Shown in pieces: positions 1 through 8,349 of a DNA stretch of 33,616 nt. A model generated the notes under the pieces. It saw only the letters and a list, made by a program, of their open reading frames with translations. It was not told the origin of the DNA and searched no databases. A program made the translations under genes and the position numbers. The DNA is from Bacteroidota bacterium (GTDB lineage Bacteria > Bacteroidota > Ignavibacteria > Kryptoniales > JAKASW01), in the NCBI GenBank assembly GCA_021825585.1, contig JAKAGT010000016.1:1-33616 (forward strand), given 5' to 3'. The stretch's first letter is position 1. Every line of letters starts with the position of its first letter.

Positions 1-1076
1 TTAAAGTGGGACGCGGCGTCGAAGGAGTGAAGCTTCTCGGGCCATATCGCGCGCGCCGACGATTCGCCGACACCCCACGCGGAAAATGTCAGTATCGAAA
101 CGAGGGGGAGCCACAGAAGAAAAATTATTCCCGAAACGATCAGACTCAAATAGAAAATGTTCATCGTTCCGATACCCAGCCCTTTTGCCAGGGATGGGAA
201 CGAAAGTATCATCGTGACGGCTGCAAGCACATAGTAGGCAATGCTCACCGTAAGAGACGACCCGATTCCGGCTTCTCCGTCGTTGTATCTCTTCAGGAAA
301 ATGATGAGTCCCACGGCGAAAAACAGGAACATCATGATCCATGAAACAAAAGTCAGAAAAACATAGGGGTAAGACTTCGCGCCGTAATCGATCCTGAACT
401 GTTCGGGCGGACGGTATCTCATATCCAGGTTTACGATCCGGCTTCCGTCCATTCGTGCCTTCAGTTCCTGCTTCAAGCCAGGTATTCCGGTGCTGTCGTT
501 CTGGAATGTCAGCGACCAATCCTGCCTGCGCTCGAGTACCACCGGTTCGGACGCGGTCAGCTTCCATCCGGATAGCGAAATACCCGTCATCCCGGACAGG
601 CCCTTGCTTTCCCAGAAGCTGTGGAAATTCGCGAGAGCCTCCTTTTCATTCAGGAAAGCACCGGAGGCGGTGTCGGGCACGAAACGCTCAAACGCGTTCA
701 GCTTTCCGCCGGCCGAGATCAGAAGCTCAAACATCCTCCCGTTTACCGACTGCTTCACCGGGTCGAACCACATCACGTCCCAGTAGTTCAGGGAAAGCGA
801 ATCGGATCTGACCAGCTCATTCGTGCTGCGCGTGCCAGCCTTCGATCTCGAATATGCGAGCGAAACGCCGTCATCCGTGAATGTGGTGTTCTGCATGAGA
901 TTCTGAGGGAGAGGCACCCCGATCCTTTGAGCGATCTCTCTGGAGTACTTTATTACCTGACCACGGTCGAGTCTGCTGTCTATCGAATACAGGATCGAAT
1001 ATCTCGGCACAGATAAAATGAATATAATGATTCCGGCGATTGCCGCCGCTGCGAGGAATATGGCTGATCGTTTCAT
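1..1076 (-). CDS. Membrane protein, 5' part only; possible CPBP-family intramembrane protease
   Basis: Reading leftward from an ATG at 1076-1074, the frame stays open to the window edge, giving at least 358 residues with the C-terminus missing. Residues about 4-22 form a signal-anchor helix. Residues 23-235 are a soluble, probably extracytoplasmic domain without a motif I recognise. Three further membrane helices lie near 237-262, 275-295 and 305-330, followed by the segment GESSARAIWPEK and then FD. From memory, multidomain CPBP (CAAX/Abi-type) glutamic endopeptidases of Bacteroidota-like bacteria carry a similar GE..AR..W.EKL..FD stretch between an N-terminal sensor-like half and the catalytic helices. 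The catalytic EExxxR and HxxxN motifs would lie outside the window, so the family call is inference. It is divergent from the M1 peptidase and has its own promoter at 1092-1120. Confidence 0.6.
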   Translation of the reverse strand, partial: MKRSAIFLAAAAIAGIIIFILSVPRYSILYSIDSRLDRGQVIKYSREIAQRIGVPLPQNLMQNTTFTDDGVSLAYSRSKAGTRSTNELVRSDSLSLNYWDVMWFDPVKQSVNGRMFELLISAGGKLNAFERFVPDTASGAFLNEKEALANFHSFWESKGLSGMTGISLSGWKLTASEPVVLERRQDWSLTFQNDSTGIPGLKQELKARMDGSRIVNLDMRYRPPEQFRIDYGAKSYPYVFLTFVSWIMMFLFFAVGLIIFLKRYNDGEAGIGSSLTVSIAYYVLAAVTMILSFPSLAKGLGIGTMNIFYLSLIVSGIIFLLWLPLVSILTFSAWGVGESSARAIWPEKLHSFDAASHF

Positions 1077-1091
1077 GTTCGTTGTCCGCTG

Positions 1092-1120
1092 AATTTAGTA
1101 CCGGTTAATAACGATTCCAA
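1092..1120 (-). promoter_or_regulatory. Promoter of the leftward membrane protein gene
   Basis: On the minus strand TTGGAA (1120-1115) and TAAATT (1097-1092) are separated by exactly 17 nt, about 16 nt before the ATG at 1076. The form matches seven other promoters in this window. Confidence 0.55.
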
Positions 1121-1145
1121 GCATATCATGGCTGACGTTTCGTTT

Positions 1146-1174
1146 TTGTCTTTCCGCCGCCATGAAGGTATATT
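1146..1174 (+). promoter_or_regulatory. Promoter of the M1 peptidase gene
   Basis: TTGTCT (1146-1151) and TATATT (1169-1174, continuing as TATATTTC) lie 17 nt apart, about 130 nt before the chosen ATG at 1302. The T run before the TTG and the T-rich extension of the second box resemble the Bacteroidetes -33/-7 form. It is divergent from the promoter at 1092-1120, so the two genes share one control region. Confidence 0.5.
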
Positions 1175-1301
1175 TCGGAGCCCAAAAATTTCCGGCTAAT
1201 AGTCATGAAGCTCATATATATATTTACGTGTGGGAATAATAAAGTTGCTTCGTGTTTCCCGTGTCCTCTTACCATACTCAGAGAAAGTGAAGGTATCCTC
1301 C

Positions 1302-3272
1302 ATGAGAGAGAAAATTACCACCTTAATGCCTGCAATCCTTTTCCTTTTTTTTGTTTCCAGCGCATTCTCGCAGACAAAGGCCGGGTACAATCCTCATAAG
1401 GTGTTCGATCCGAACTTCGATGCCGATGGCGGCACAATATACCGAAGTGCGAACGGCGCGCCGGGCCCCGGCTATTGGCAGAATCGTGTAGATTACAAAA
1501 TTGCCGCGACACTCGATACGACGACAAAAACAATCAGCGGCAAAGTCGAGATAATGTATACGAACAACAGCCCGAACGGCCTATCGTATGTCTGGCTGCA
1601 GGTTGAACAGAACCAACTCGGCAGTGGTTCGCGCGGCGTCCTCACGAGCGGGAACGCGCCGCGGAAATTTTATGGAGGCGACAGCATTATCTCCGTGGAG
1701 GTTGAACAGAACGGGGTCATCTCTCGCGCAGATTACCTGGTTAACGACACGCGCATGCAGATCCGGCTGCCTCACCCGATACATGCGAAAGGCGGCAAAC
1801 TCGGAATTATCATCCAATATTCCTTTGTTGTCCCGCCGGTAGGATACGGCAGGACCGGCTGGATGTACACGAAGAACGGAGCTATATACGACATTGCGCA
1901 GTGGTACCCGCGCATGGAAGTCTTCGACGATATCAACGGATGGAACAACCTTCCGTTTCTCGGGGCAGGCGAATTTTACTGTGAATACGGCGATTTCGAT
2001 TACAGCGTGACGGTGCCATCGGACCAGATTGTCGTCGGTTCGGGCGTTTTGTTGAATGCGAAGACCGTGCTGACAGCAAAAGAAATGCAAAGGCTTGCAG
2101 AGGCACGCAAGAGCGACAAAAGAGTCTATATTATTACGCCCGAGGAAGTCGGAAAGCCCGAGACGCGGCCTACCGAAAAGGGAATGGTGACCTGGCATTT
2201 CGAGATGAAGAACGCCCGTGATGCAGTGTGGGCTTGTTCGCGCGCGTTCATCTGGGATGCGGCGCGGATAAACCTCCCGAGTGGGAAGAAATCACTCGCC
2301 GAGTCGGTTTACCCGGTCGAGAGCGCTGCCGATTCCTCGTGGGGTCGTTCTACCGAGTATGTGAAAGGGGCCATCGAAATCTTCTCCAAAGACTGGTATG
2401 AATACCCATACCCCGCCGCCATTAACGTTGCCGGTCCGGTCGGAGGTATGGAGTATCCGGGAATAGTCTTCTGCGGCTGGAGAATGTACCGAAAGGTCAT
2501 GTGGTATGTTACGGCCCATGAACTCGGCCACAACTGGTTCCCGATGATCGTAGGCTCGAACGAACGCGCGAACGCCTGGATGGACGAGGGCTTCAATACT
2601 TTTATCGATATATATGCCTCCGACGAATTCAACCATGGCGAGTACGCCCCGAAGCGCGACGGTGAATTCGATCCGCAGGGGAGAAATCCCGCCCGCGACA
2701 TTGTGCCGTATCTGCTCAGTCCGCTGTCACAGCCGATAATTTCCTATGCAGATGGAATTCCCGGACAGTACGTGCATACGCTCGAATATTACAAGACCGC
2801 GCTCGGTTTGTATATGCTGCGCGAGTATGTGCTCGGCCATAAGAGGTTCGATTACGCATTTCGAACGTATATAAGAAACTGGGCATTCAAGCATCCCTCT
2901 CCGGAAGATTTCTTCAGGACCATGAACAATGCTGCCGGAGAAAACCTGAACTGGTTCTGGAAAGAATGGTTTGTAAAGAATTACAAGCTCGATCAGGCTG
3001 TGGACAGCGTGAGATACGTCGACGGAGATCCTGCAAAAGGTGCTTTGATCACGATCGAGAACAAGGACCAGATGGTCATGCCGGTTACAGTGGAAGTGAA
3101 GGAGTCGAACGGAAAGATGGGCACGATAAATCTCCCTGTCGAGATTTGGGAGAGGAGCGGAGTCTATACGCTTCGCTACAACTCAACGAGCCCGATCGAT
3201 TCCGTAATTGTCGATCCCGAAAAGGTACTGCCGGACATCGATCCCGCGAACAATGTATGGGCGGGGGAGTAA
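1302..3272 (+). CDS. Secreted M1-family zinc metallopeptidase
   Basis: 656 residues. A gluzincin aminopeptidase-type enzyme that should remove N-terminal residues from peptides outside the cytoplasm. The zinc site is clear: HELGH at 406-410 and the third ligand Glu429 in WMDEGFN, with the normal 18-residue spacing. The substrate-binding GxMEN-type motif reads GGMEYPG. I chose the ATG at 1302 because it gives a clean signal peptide ([20 protein letters not shown], cleavage near FSQ). An ATG at 1230 in the same frame would put 24 charged residues in front of it. The gene is monocistronic with its own promoter. The end of the gene is exactly where a restriction-modification scar begins. Either a periplasmic or a surface location is possible; no T9SS sorting domain is visible at the C-terminus. 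Confidence 0.9.
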   Translation: MREKITTLMPAILFLFFVSSAFSQTKAGYNPHKVFDPNFDADGGTIYRSANGAPGPGYWQNRVDYKIAATLDTTTKTISGKVEIMYTNNSPNGLSYVWLQVEQNQLGSGSRGVLTSGNAPRKFYGGDSIISVEVEQNGVISRADYLVNDTRMQIRLPHPIHAKGGKLGIIIQYSFVVPPVGYGRTGWMYTKNGAIYDIAQWYPRMEVFDDINGWNNLPFLGAGEFYCEYGDFDYSVTVPSDQIVVGSGVLLNAKTVLTAKEMQRLAEARKSDKRVYIITPEEVGKPETRPTEKGMVTWHFEMKNARDAVWACSRAFIWDAARINLPSGKKSLAESVYPVESAADSSWGRSTEYVKGAIEIFSKDWYEYPYPAAINVAGPVGGMEYPGIVFCGWRMYRKVMWYVTAHELGHNWFPMIVGSNERANAWMDEGFNTFIDIYASDEFNHGEYAPKRDGEFDPQGRNPARDIVPYLLSPLSQPIISYADGIPGQYVHTLEYYKTALGLYMLREYVLGHKRFDYAFRTYIRNWAFKHPSPEDFFRTMNNAAGENLNWFWKEWFVKNYKLDQAVDSVRYVDGDPAKGALITIENKDQMVMPVTVEVKESNGKMGTINLPVEIWERSGVYTLRYNSTSPIDSVIVDPEKVLPDIDPANNVWAGE

Positions 3273-3273
3273 G

Positions 3274-3405
3274 GTTGCTGTCTCTGGCTATAACTGTGAG
3301 CTGATGCGTACTTTGTACAAGGACTGGAAGATGCACAAAGAAAAACCGAAGCAGGCGATGTCTATAAAGAAGGAGAGACAAGAGATTCTCTGGACGAACT
3401 ACTGA
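3274..3405 (+). pseudogene. C-terminal remnant of a D12-class DNA adenine methyltransferase
   Basis: One nucleotide after the M1 stop codon, a frame open from at least 3274 to TGA at 3403-3405 encodes about 43 residues with VAVSGY near its start, LYKDW in the middle and RQEILWTNY at the end. From family knowledge, D12-class N6-adenine methylases end in this way: a V.(I/V)SGY strand, an LY..W helix and a final R.E.LW.N(Y/F). The N-terminal SAM-binding FxGG and the catalytic DPPY parts are missing. The only methionines are internal, so this is a gene end and not a small intact gene. It stops two bases before the endonuclease fragment, in the usual methylase-then-nuclease order. The family assignment rests on short motifs. 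Confidence 0.55.
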
Positions 3406-3407
3406 CA

Positions 3408-3797
3408 ATGGATTCGGATAAATCGTTTGCTCAGAAGTGCGCCGAGCTGCTCGACAGACGCTGGAATTTCCTATCGAAGAAATTAGAGTCGGAAGCATTC
3501 GTCGAACCTCTTTCCGAGGAACACTCAAGGATAAAGAGGCTTATAGTTGAGTCTCTTACCGGCCGGATCAAGTCTTATCATTACGTCCTTCCGACACAAC
3601 TCCTCGCAAAATGTGTAGATCCGAAACTCGATTGTCACTCTCTTCAGACCGCATACAACAAGCGGGGCGCGTTCGATGCGAGAACAATTGCACACGGGGT
3701 TCTTGTCCCTCTTGACCAAAGCAACCACAGGGTGTTGGGGGGCTCGGCCGAGCCATATGTCAATAATCCTCTGCGTTATCCGGTAAAGTCTGTCTAA
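3408..3797 (+). pseudogene. N-terminal fragment of a SacI-family restriction endonuclease
   Basis: 129 residues from ATG 3408 to TAA 3795-3797. The first 60 residues are helical and charged. Then follow YHYVLPTQLLAK, AFDARTIAHGVLVPLD and VLGGSAEPYVNNPLRYP, which I recognise as the N-terminal conserved block of SacI-type endonucleases (for the GAGCTC class). Intact members are, from memory, well over 300 residues, and the 181 nt between the stop and the next gene cannot hold the rest in any frame. The protein is therefore cut short right after the conserved block and probably has no nuclease activity. No good ribosome binding site precedes the ATG; the TGA-CA-ATG arrangement suggests former translational coupling to the methylase. 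Without a methylase, an active nuclease would be toxic, which fits loss of both halves. Confidence 0.6.
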
Positions 3798-3978
3798 TCC
3801 TGAGGACTGAATGTTCCCTGCTGAGACGCGAAGCTCCTCGCAAGCTTGACTTTGTGCGTACCACCTCTTAACATCCTGTACAGCCGATTTCAGGGAGGCT
3901 TATAATTTCTATAGGGCGGAAAATCTCACGGCAATATAGGCCTGTCTGCTGTCAATAACTCAGGAAAGGTAGGTCATT

Positions 3979-5112
3979 ATGTCACCCGAGCCAATTGGTT
4001 CCAACGAAGAAGTCAACCTGCCGAAGTACGCACAGCAACAAATTGAAGCCGACAAGAGACGAGCAGTCCTGACCGAACAAGTCAGGCGCGATCTCGAAAC
4101 CAATCCACGTTATAAGGAATTCTTCGGCGCTTACGAGCCGAACAGCGTCAAGAGCTTCATCGACGAATATTCGTGGAGAAAAGTGTTCTATCTCGAACAC
4201 GGAGAAAGATGCATTGGGTCAGAAGAGGATGATCTCCTGCGTTTCGTGGCGGAAGGCGCGATGCACCTGTGGAACATTCAGCGTAAAAAACTATTCAACC
4301 TGGAGTGTCTTTGGCGTGCAGAGAAGATCGAGCTGACGGGTGTAGAACAAACCTGGGATTTCAGGTACTGGGAGCACCACCTCGAGCGATGCCCTTTCCT
4401 CCCCCTGATAACCGACGAAGAAGTTGAAGCCTACACGGATTACGTGCTGAGCGGTCAGCTTGAGGACGATGACATGATGTCGTGGGAAAGTTTAAGGTTC
4501 CTGTCGGATACTGACATGGAGGAGGGTCCCCAGTATCCTGAGTGGTATGCCTTCTACGACGCACGGTTTGATACGCCATCGCTTTTTAACCTGCCGGATA
4601 TACGTGGCGAGAAGGAGGCCTTCTACCGAAGGCTCAGTTACAAGGAGAAGGAGGAGAAGAGAAACGAGATGGAAAAGGCTGCGTCCCCGAATGAGGACAG
4701 GCCGCGAATCGGGTATCATGACCTCGACGCAATTGAGGCATTTATACGGAGGTTCGAGGACAAGAAGCTGCTCAGGTATTTTAACGCGGTAGTCAGATAC
4801 AACATGCGCCATGAGGACGAAGAGATCGAGAGCGCTATCGAAATGCTTGAATGTTCGGATGAGCCTGTTCCGATAGAGGCGTCGGGCAGCTGGAGGGATG
4901 GCCTCATCAAGGCCGCAGACAACTTCCACAGAAAGAAACTTTCCGAAGGGGTGCGGACGGCTTACAGGGAGTACCTGATTCGGCGGGAAAGCGGGGTGTT
5001 CATCGAAGACAACGAGAAGGACGACTTCATGAACGCCATCAGGAAGGATGTAAAGGAAGAAATCATAAAAGGTCGTATTCTGAACGGCGAGCCGCCCGAT
5101 TTGAATTTTTGA
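3979..5112 (+). CDS. Uncharacterised acidic cytoplasmic protein
   Basis: 377 residues, ATG 3979 preceded by AGGAAAGG at a good distance. I do not recognise the family. There is no signal peptide and no membrane helix. The protein is rich in Glu/Asp and Lys/Arg with many Trp, Tyr and Phe residues (for example WDFRYWEHHLERCPFLP and QYPEWYAFYDARFD near the middle), and it looks mostly alpha-helical, with an especially charged stretch around residues 215-235 (EKEEKRNEMEK). Cysteines are few and form no CxxC pair, so a zinc site is not evident. It lies between a restriction-modification scar and secA and is separated from secA by 180 nt with a promoter, so it is probably its own unit. A TATAAT sequence sits at 3901-3906 but lacks a convincing -35. 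Confidence 0.75.
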   Translation: MSPEPIGSNEEVNLPKYAQQQIEADKRRAVLTEQVRRDLETNPRYKEFFGAYEPNSVKSFIDEYSWRKVFYLEHGERCIGSEEDDLLRFVAEGAMHLWNIQRKKLFNLECLWRAEKIELTGVEQTWDFRYWEHHLERCPFLPLITDEEVEAYTDYVLSGQLEDDDMMSWESLRFLSDTDMEEGPQYPEWYAFYDARFDTPSLFNLPDIRGEKEAFYRRLSYKEKEEKRNEMEKAASPNEDRPRIGYHDLDAIEAFIRRFEDKKLLRYFNAVVRYNMRHEDEEIESAIEMLECSDEPVPIEASGSWRDGLIKAADNFHRKKLSEGVRTAYREYLIRRESGVFIEDNEKDDFMNAIRKDVKEEIIKGRILNGEPPDLNF

Positions 5113-5237
5113 CCGTAGAGGAATCTGGTGATCTGCCGGTGATAGTACGTATTTCGAGATTCTTTTAATGGTAGGAATCAATCTGGACGGATTGTTGATC
5201 ACAGTTTGAGGCTGCAGATTGCCCCGCCTGCTCAACC

Positions 5238-5266
5238 TTGATTAACGGTGCCTCTCTGGCTATATT
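5238..5266 (+). promoter_or_regulatory. Promoter of the secA-porU-porV block
   Basis: TTGATT (5238-5243) and TATATT (5261-5266, continuing as a T run) are 17 nt apart, 26 nt before the secA ATG. This is the best candidate for the main promoter of the five-gene secretion block. Confidence 0.6.
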
Positions 5267-5292
5267 TTTTAAATCATATTTTAAGAGGAAAG

Positions 5293-8200
5293 ATGGCTTT
5301 ATCAGCTTTCAAGAAGGTATTTGGATCTAAGCATGAGAGAGATGCGAAGAAAATGCGGCCTATCGTCGACGATATCAATGAGTTCTTCGACACGCTGCAC
5401 GATCTGACTGACGACGAGTTAAGAGGGAAGACTACCACTTTTCGGGCGAGGATGAAGGAAGAAATTGCCGAGTATGAACGAGAAATTGCCGAACTGAACG
5501 AGAAACTGAAGGGGGATGTCGAAGGCGAGGAACGCAAGGGCGTATATGAACGCATCGAAAACCTCGAGGAAGAGCGCGATGCCGTCGTGGCCGATATACT
5601 CGATGAGATTCTGCCTGAAGCGTTCGCGGTTGTAAAGGAAGCATGCCGGCGGCTGGTCGGTCAGACCTGGGACGTAACGGGGCACAAGGTCGTGTGGGAT
5701 ATGGTCCCGTTCGATGTCCAGCTTATGGGCGCAAGCGTCCTTCACGACGGGAAGATTGCCGAAATGGCGACGGGCGAAGGAAAGACACTTGTTGCAGTAC
5801 TCCCCCTGTATTTGAACGCGCTTCCTGGAAGAGGCGCGCACCTCGTAACCGTGAACGATTATCTTGCAAAACGCGACAGCGAATGGATGGGAAAGGTTTT
5901 CGAGTTTCTCGGGCTTACGGTCGGCTGCATACAATCTGACATGGACACTTCCCAGCGCCGCAGGATGTACGAATGCGACATCACCTACGGGACGAACAAC
6001 GAATTCGGGTTTGACTACCTCCGCGACAATATGGGTGTGGAAGCAGAGGACATCGTCCAGAGGGGCCATTATTATGCGATCGTCGACGAGGTAGATTCGG
6101 TGCTTATTGACGAGGCGCGCACGCCGTTGATTATAAGCGGACCTGTCGGATCGACCGAACATACCTTTGACGATATGAAACCGCGAGTCGAGCGGCTGGT
6201 GAACGAGCAGGTTCGACTGATAAATAAATATGCGGCGGATGCGGAAAAACTCCTCGCAGAAGGAAACGAGAAAGACGCAGGCGTCCTGATTTTGAGATCT
6301 TACCGAGGCTTTCCGAAGAATAACAGGTTGGCGAAGCTTCTGAATGAGCCGTCGAACAAGCGTCTCATGCAGCAGACCGAACTCGAGTATCTGAAGGACC
6401 AGGGCTCGAGAATGCACGAGATAGACGACGAGCTCTATTACGCCGTGGAAGAAAAGACACATGTCATCGACCTGACGGAGAAAGGGAGGGAATTCCTCGC
6501 CTCTTCACAGGCGGATAAAGACATGTTCGTTCTGCCGGATATCGGCACCGAGGTGGCCGCGATCGAAGGCGACCAGTTCCTCACGCCGCCCCAGATTCAG
6601 AGAAAGAAGGAAGATCTCTATAAGCTCTATGCCGAGAGAAGCGACAGAATTCACACCGTGTCGCAGCTGCTGCGCGCGTACACACTTTATGAGAAGGATG
6701 TGGAATACGTCGTCCAGGACGGTAAGGTACTGATAGTCGACGAGTTTACCGGAAGGATTCTGCAGGGACGCCGGTACTCGGAAGGGCTGCACCAGGCTAT
6801 CGAAGCGAAAGAGGGGGTGAAAGTCGAGCGCGACACCCAGACGCTTGCGACGATCACGCTTCAGAATTACTTCAGGTTATATTCCAAGCTCGCCGGTATG
6901 ACCGGTACGGCAGAGACCGAAGCTGCGGAGTTTTACGATATTTACAAGCTTGATGTCACTGTGATTCCGACGAACAAACCGATTACCAGGACGGATTACA
7001 ACGATTTTATCTACAAGACCAGACGCGAGAAGTACAACGCCGTTCTGAGCGAAATCGAAGATATGAAAAAACAGTCGCGCCCGGTCCTGGTGGGAACGAC
7101 GAGTGTAGAGGTCAGCGAGACGATCAGCAGAATGCTGAAGCGGCGCGGAATTGCCCATGAGGTCCTGAATGCCAAGCAGCACCAGCGCGAGGCGGAGATT
7201 GTCTCCCGCGCCGGGATGCCGGGTGCTATCACGATAGCAACCAACATGGCGGGCCGCGGCACGGACATCAAACTCGGTGCCGGAGTCGTCGAAAAAGGCG
7301 GCCTCCACATCATCGGAACCGAAAGGCATGAGGCCCGCCGCATTGACAGACAGCTGAGAGGCCGTGCGGGCCGACAGGGCGATCCAGGCTCCTCGAGGTT
7401 CTATCTGTCCCTGGAGGACGACCTGATGCGGCTATTCGGCAGCGACAGGATAGCGCGCGTGATGGACCGCTTCGGCATGAAGGAAGGCGACGTCATCGAA
7501 CATGCGATGATCACCCGTAGTGTCGAAAGGGCACAGAAGAAGGTAGAGGAAAACAACTTCGCGATAAGAAAAAGGCTTCTGGAATACGACAACGTGATGA
7601 ACCAGCAGCGCGAAGTGGTATATGACCGCAGGCGGCACGCGCTCGTGGGCGAACGGCTGAAGGACGAAATCTTCGACATGATGCGTGAACTGCTGGGTGA
7701 AGTCTCGGAGAAGTATTATGACGAAGGGGATATTGCCGGCCTCGTCGACGAGCTGCGCAGGACTTTTCTAATCGATGTAAACTTCACTCCCGACGAGTTC
7801 AGAAGACTCGGCAAGGACGGGGTCGTGGACAGGGCATCCAAGGCGGCCGTGGAGTTTTACAATCGAAAGGAGCAGGAGCTCGGAACCGAGATGATGAGCA
7901 GGCTTGAGCGGATGGCGACGCTTCAGGTCATAGACGAAAAGTGGAAGGAGCACCTCCGCGAGATGGACGATCTCAAGGAGGGCATCAACCTCCGTGCTTA
8001 CGGACAGAAAGATCCTCTGGTGGAGTACAAGACCGAAGCTTACGGCATGTTCGTAGAAATGATGAAGACCATCAACCAGGAAGTGTTGCAAATCGTGTTC
8101 AGGGCATTTCCGGCAGTTCCCGAAGAGATTCCGCAGCGTCGTGCAGCGAGAATGCCGAGAAGAGAACAAATGCAGCTACAACACGAATCCGCGCTAGGAT

Positions 8201-8349
8201 TCGGCATGCAGGAAAATCGGGAGCCTATGGCGCAGGGAGCTGAAGGACAAATCAAACGCAAACCGGTCAAGGTTGCGGAAAAAGTGGGACGCAATGACCC
8301 ATGTCCATGCGGGAGCGGAAAAAAATACAAAAACTGTCATGGGAAGTAG
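5293..8349 (+). CDS. secA: Preprotein translocase ATPase SecA
   Basis: 1018 residues. SecA is the cytoplasmic ATP-driven motor that pushes unfolded preproteins through SecYEG. The Walker A segment ATGEGKT covers residues 159-165 and the DEAD-like box DEVDS begins at Asp265. The preprotein cross-linking region follows the latter, a second helicase half includes TNMAGRGTDI and RQLRGRAGRQGDPG, and the C-terminal zinc finger reads DPCPCGSGKKYKNCHGK with ligands Cys1004, Cys1006, Cys1015 and His1016. It is longer than E. coli SecA (901), as is usual for Bacteroidota-type SecA, partly because of extra residues around 300-380. I chose ATG 5293, preceded by AAGAGGAA, because it starts at the family's normal MALSAFKKVFGSKHERD; an ATG at 5248 in the same frame would add 15 residues. 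The porU frame starts inside its last codons. Confidence 0.97.
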   Translation: MALSAFKKVFGSKHERDAKKMRPIVDDINEFFDTLHDLTDDELRGKTTTFRARMKEEIAEYEREIAELNEKLKGDVEGEERKGVYERIENLEEERDAVVADILDEILPEAFAVVKEACRRLVGQTWDVTGHKVVWDMVPFDVQLMGASVLHDGKIAEMATGEGKTLVAVLPLYLNALPGRGAHLVTVNDYLAKRDSEWMGKVFEFLGLTVGCIQSDMDTSQRRRMYECDITYGTNNEFGFDYLRDNMGVEAEDIVQRGHYYAIVDEVDSVLIDEARTPLIISGPVGSTEHTFDDMKPRVERLVNEQVRLINKYAADAEKLLAEGNEKDAGVLILRSYRGFPKNNRLAKLLNEPSNKRLMQQTELEYLKDQGSRMHEIDDELYYAVEEKTHVIDLTEKGREFLASSQADKDMFVLPDIGTEVAAIEGDQFLTPPQIQRKKEDLYKLYAERSDRIHTVSQLLRAYTLYEKDVEYVVQDGKVLIVDEFTGRILQGRRYSEGLHQAIEAKEGVKVERDTQTLATITLQNYFRLYSKLAGMTGTAETEAAEFYDIYKLDVTVIPTNKPITRTDYNDFIYKTRREKYNAVLSEIEDMKKQSRPVLVGTTSVEVSETISRMLKRRGIAHEVLNAKQHQREAEIVSRAGMPGAITIATNMAGRGTDIKLGAGVVEKGGLHIIGTERHEARRIDRQLRGRAGRQGDPGSSRFYLSLEDDLMRLFGSDRIARVMDRFGMKEGDVIEHAMITRSVERAQKKVEENNFAIRKRLLEYDNVMNQQREVVYDRRRHALVGERLKDEIFDMMRELLGEVSEKYYDEGDIAGLVDELRRTFLIDVNFTPDEFRRLGKDGVVDRASKAAVEFYNRKEQELGTEMMSRLERMATLQVIDEKWKEHLREMDDLKEGINLRAYGQKDPLVEYKTEAYGMFVEMMKTINQEVLQIVFRAFPAVPEEIPQRRAARMPRREQMQLQHESALGFGMQENREPMAQGAEGQIKRKPVKVAEKVGRNDPCPCGSGKKYKNCHGK

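Noticed and set aside
1230-1301. Upstream extension of the first M1 peptidase by 24 codons.
   Set aside because: Would place a charged stretch before a good signal peptide and has no ribosome binding site.
3868-3906. TTAACA and TATAAT upstream of the 377-residue gene as a promoter.
   Set aside because: Spacing is 27 nt, too long; only the TATAAT is suggestive.
5419-6462. Minus-strand frame of 347 residues inside secA.
   Set aside because: Antisense shadow of a clearly conserved gene; no motif or start signal.
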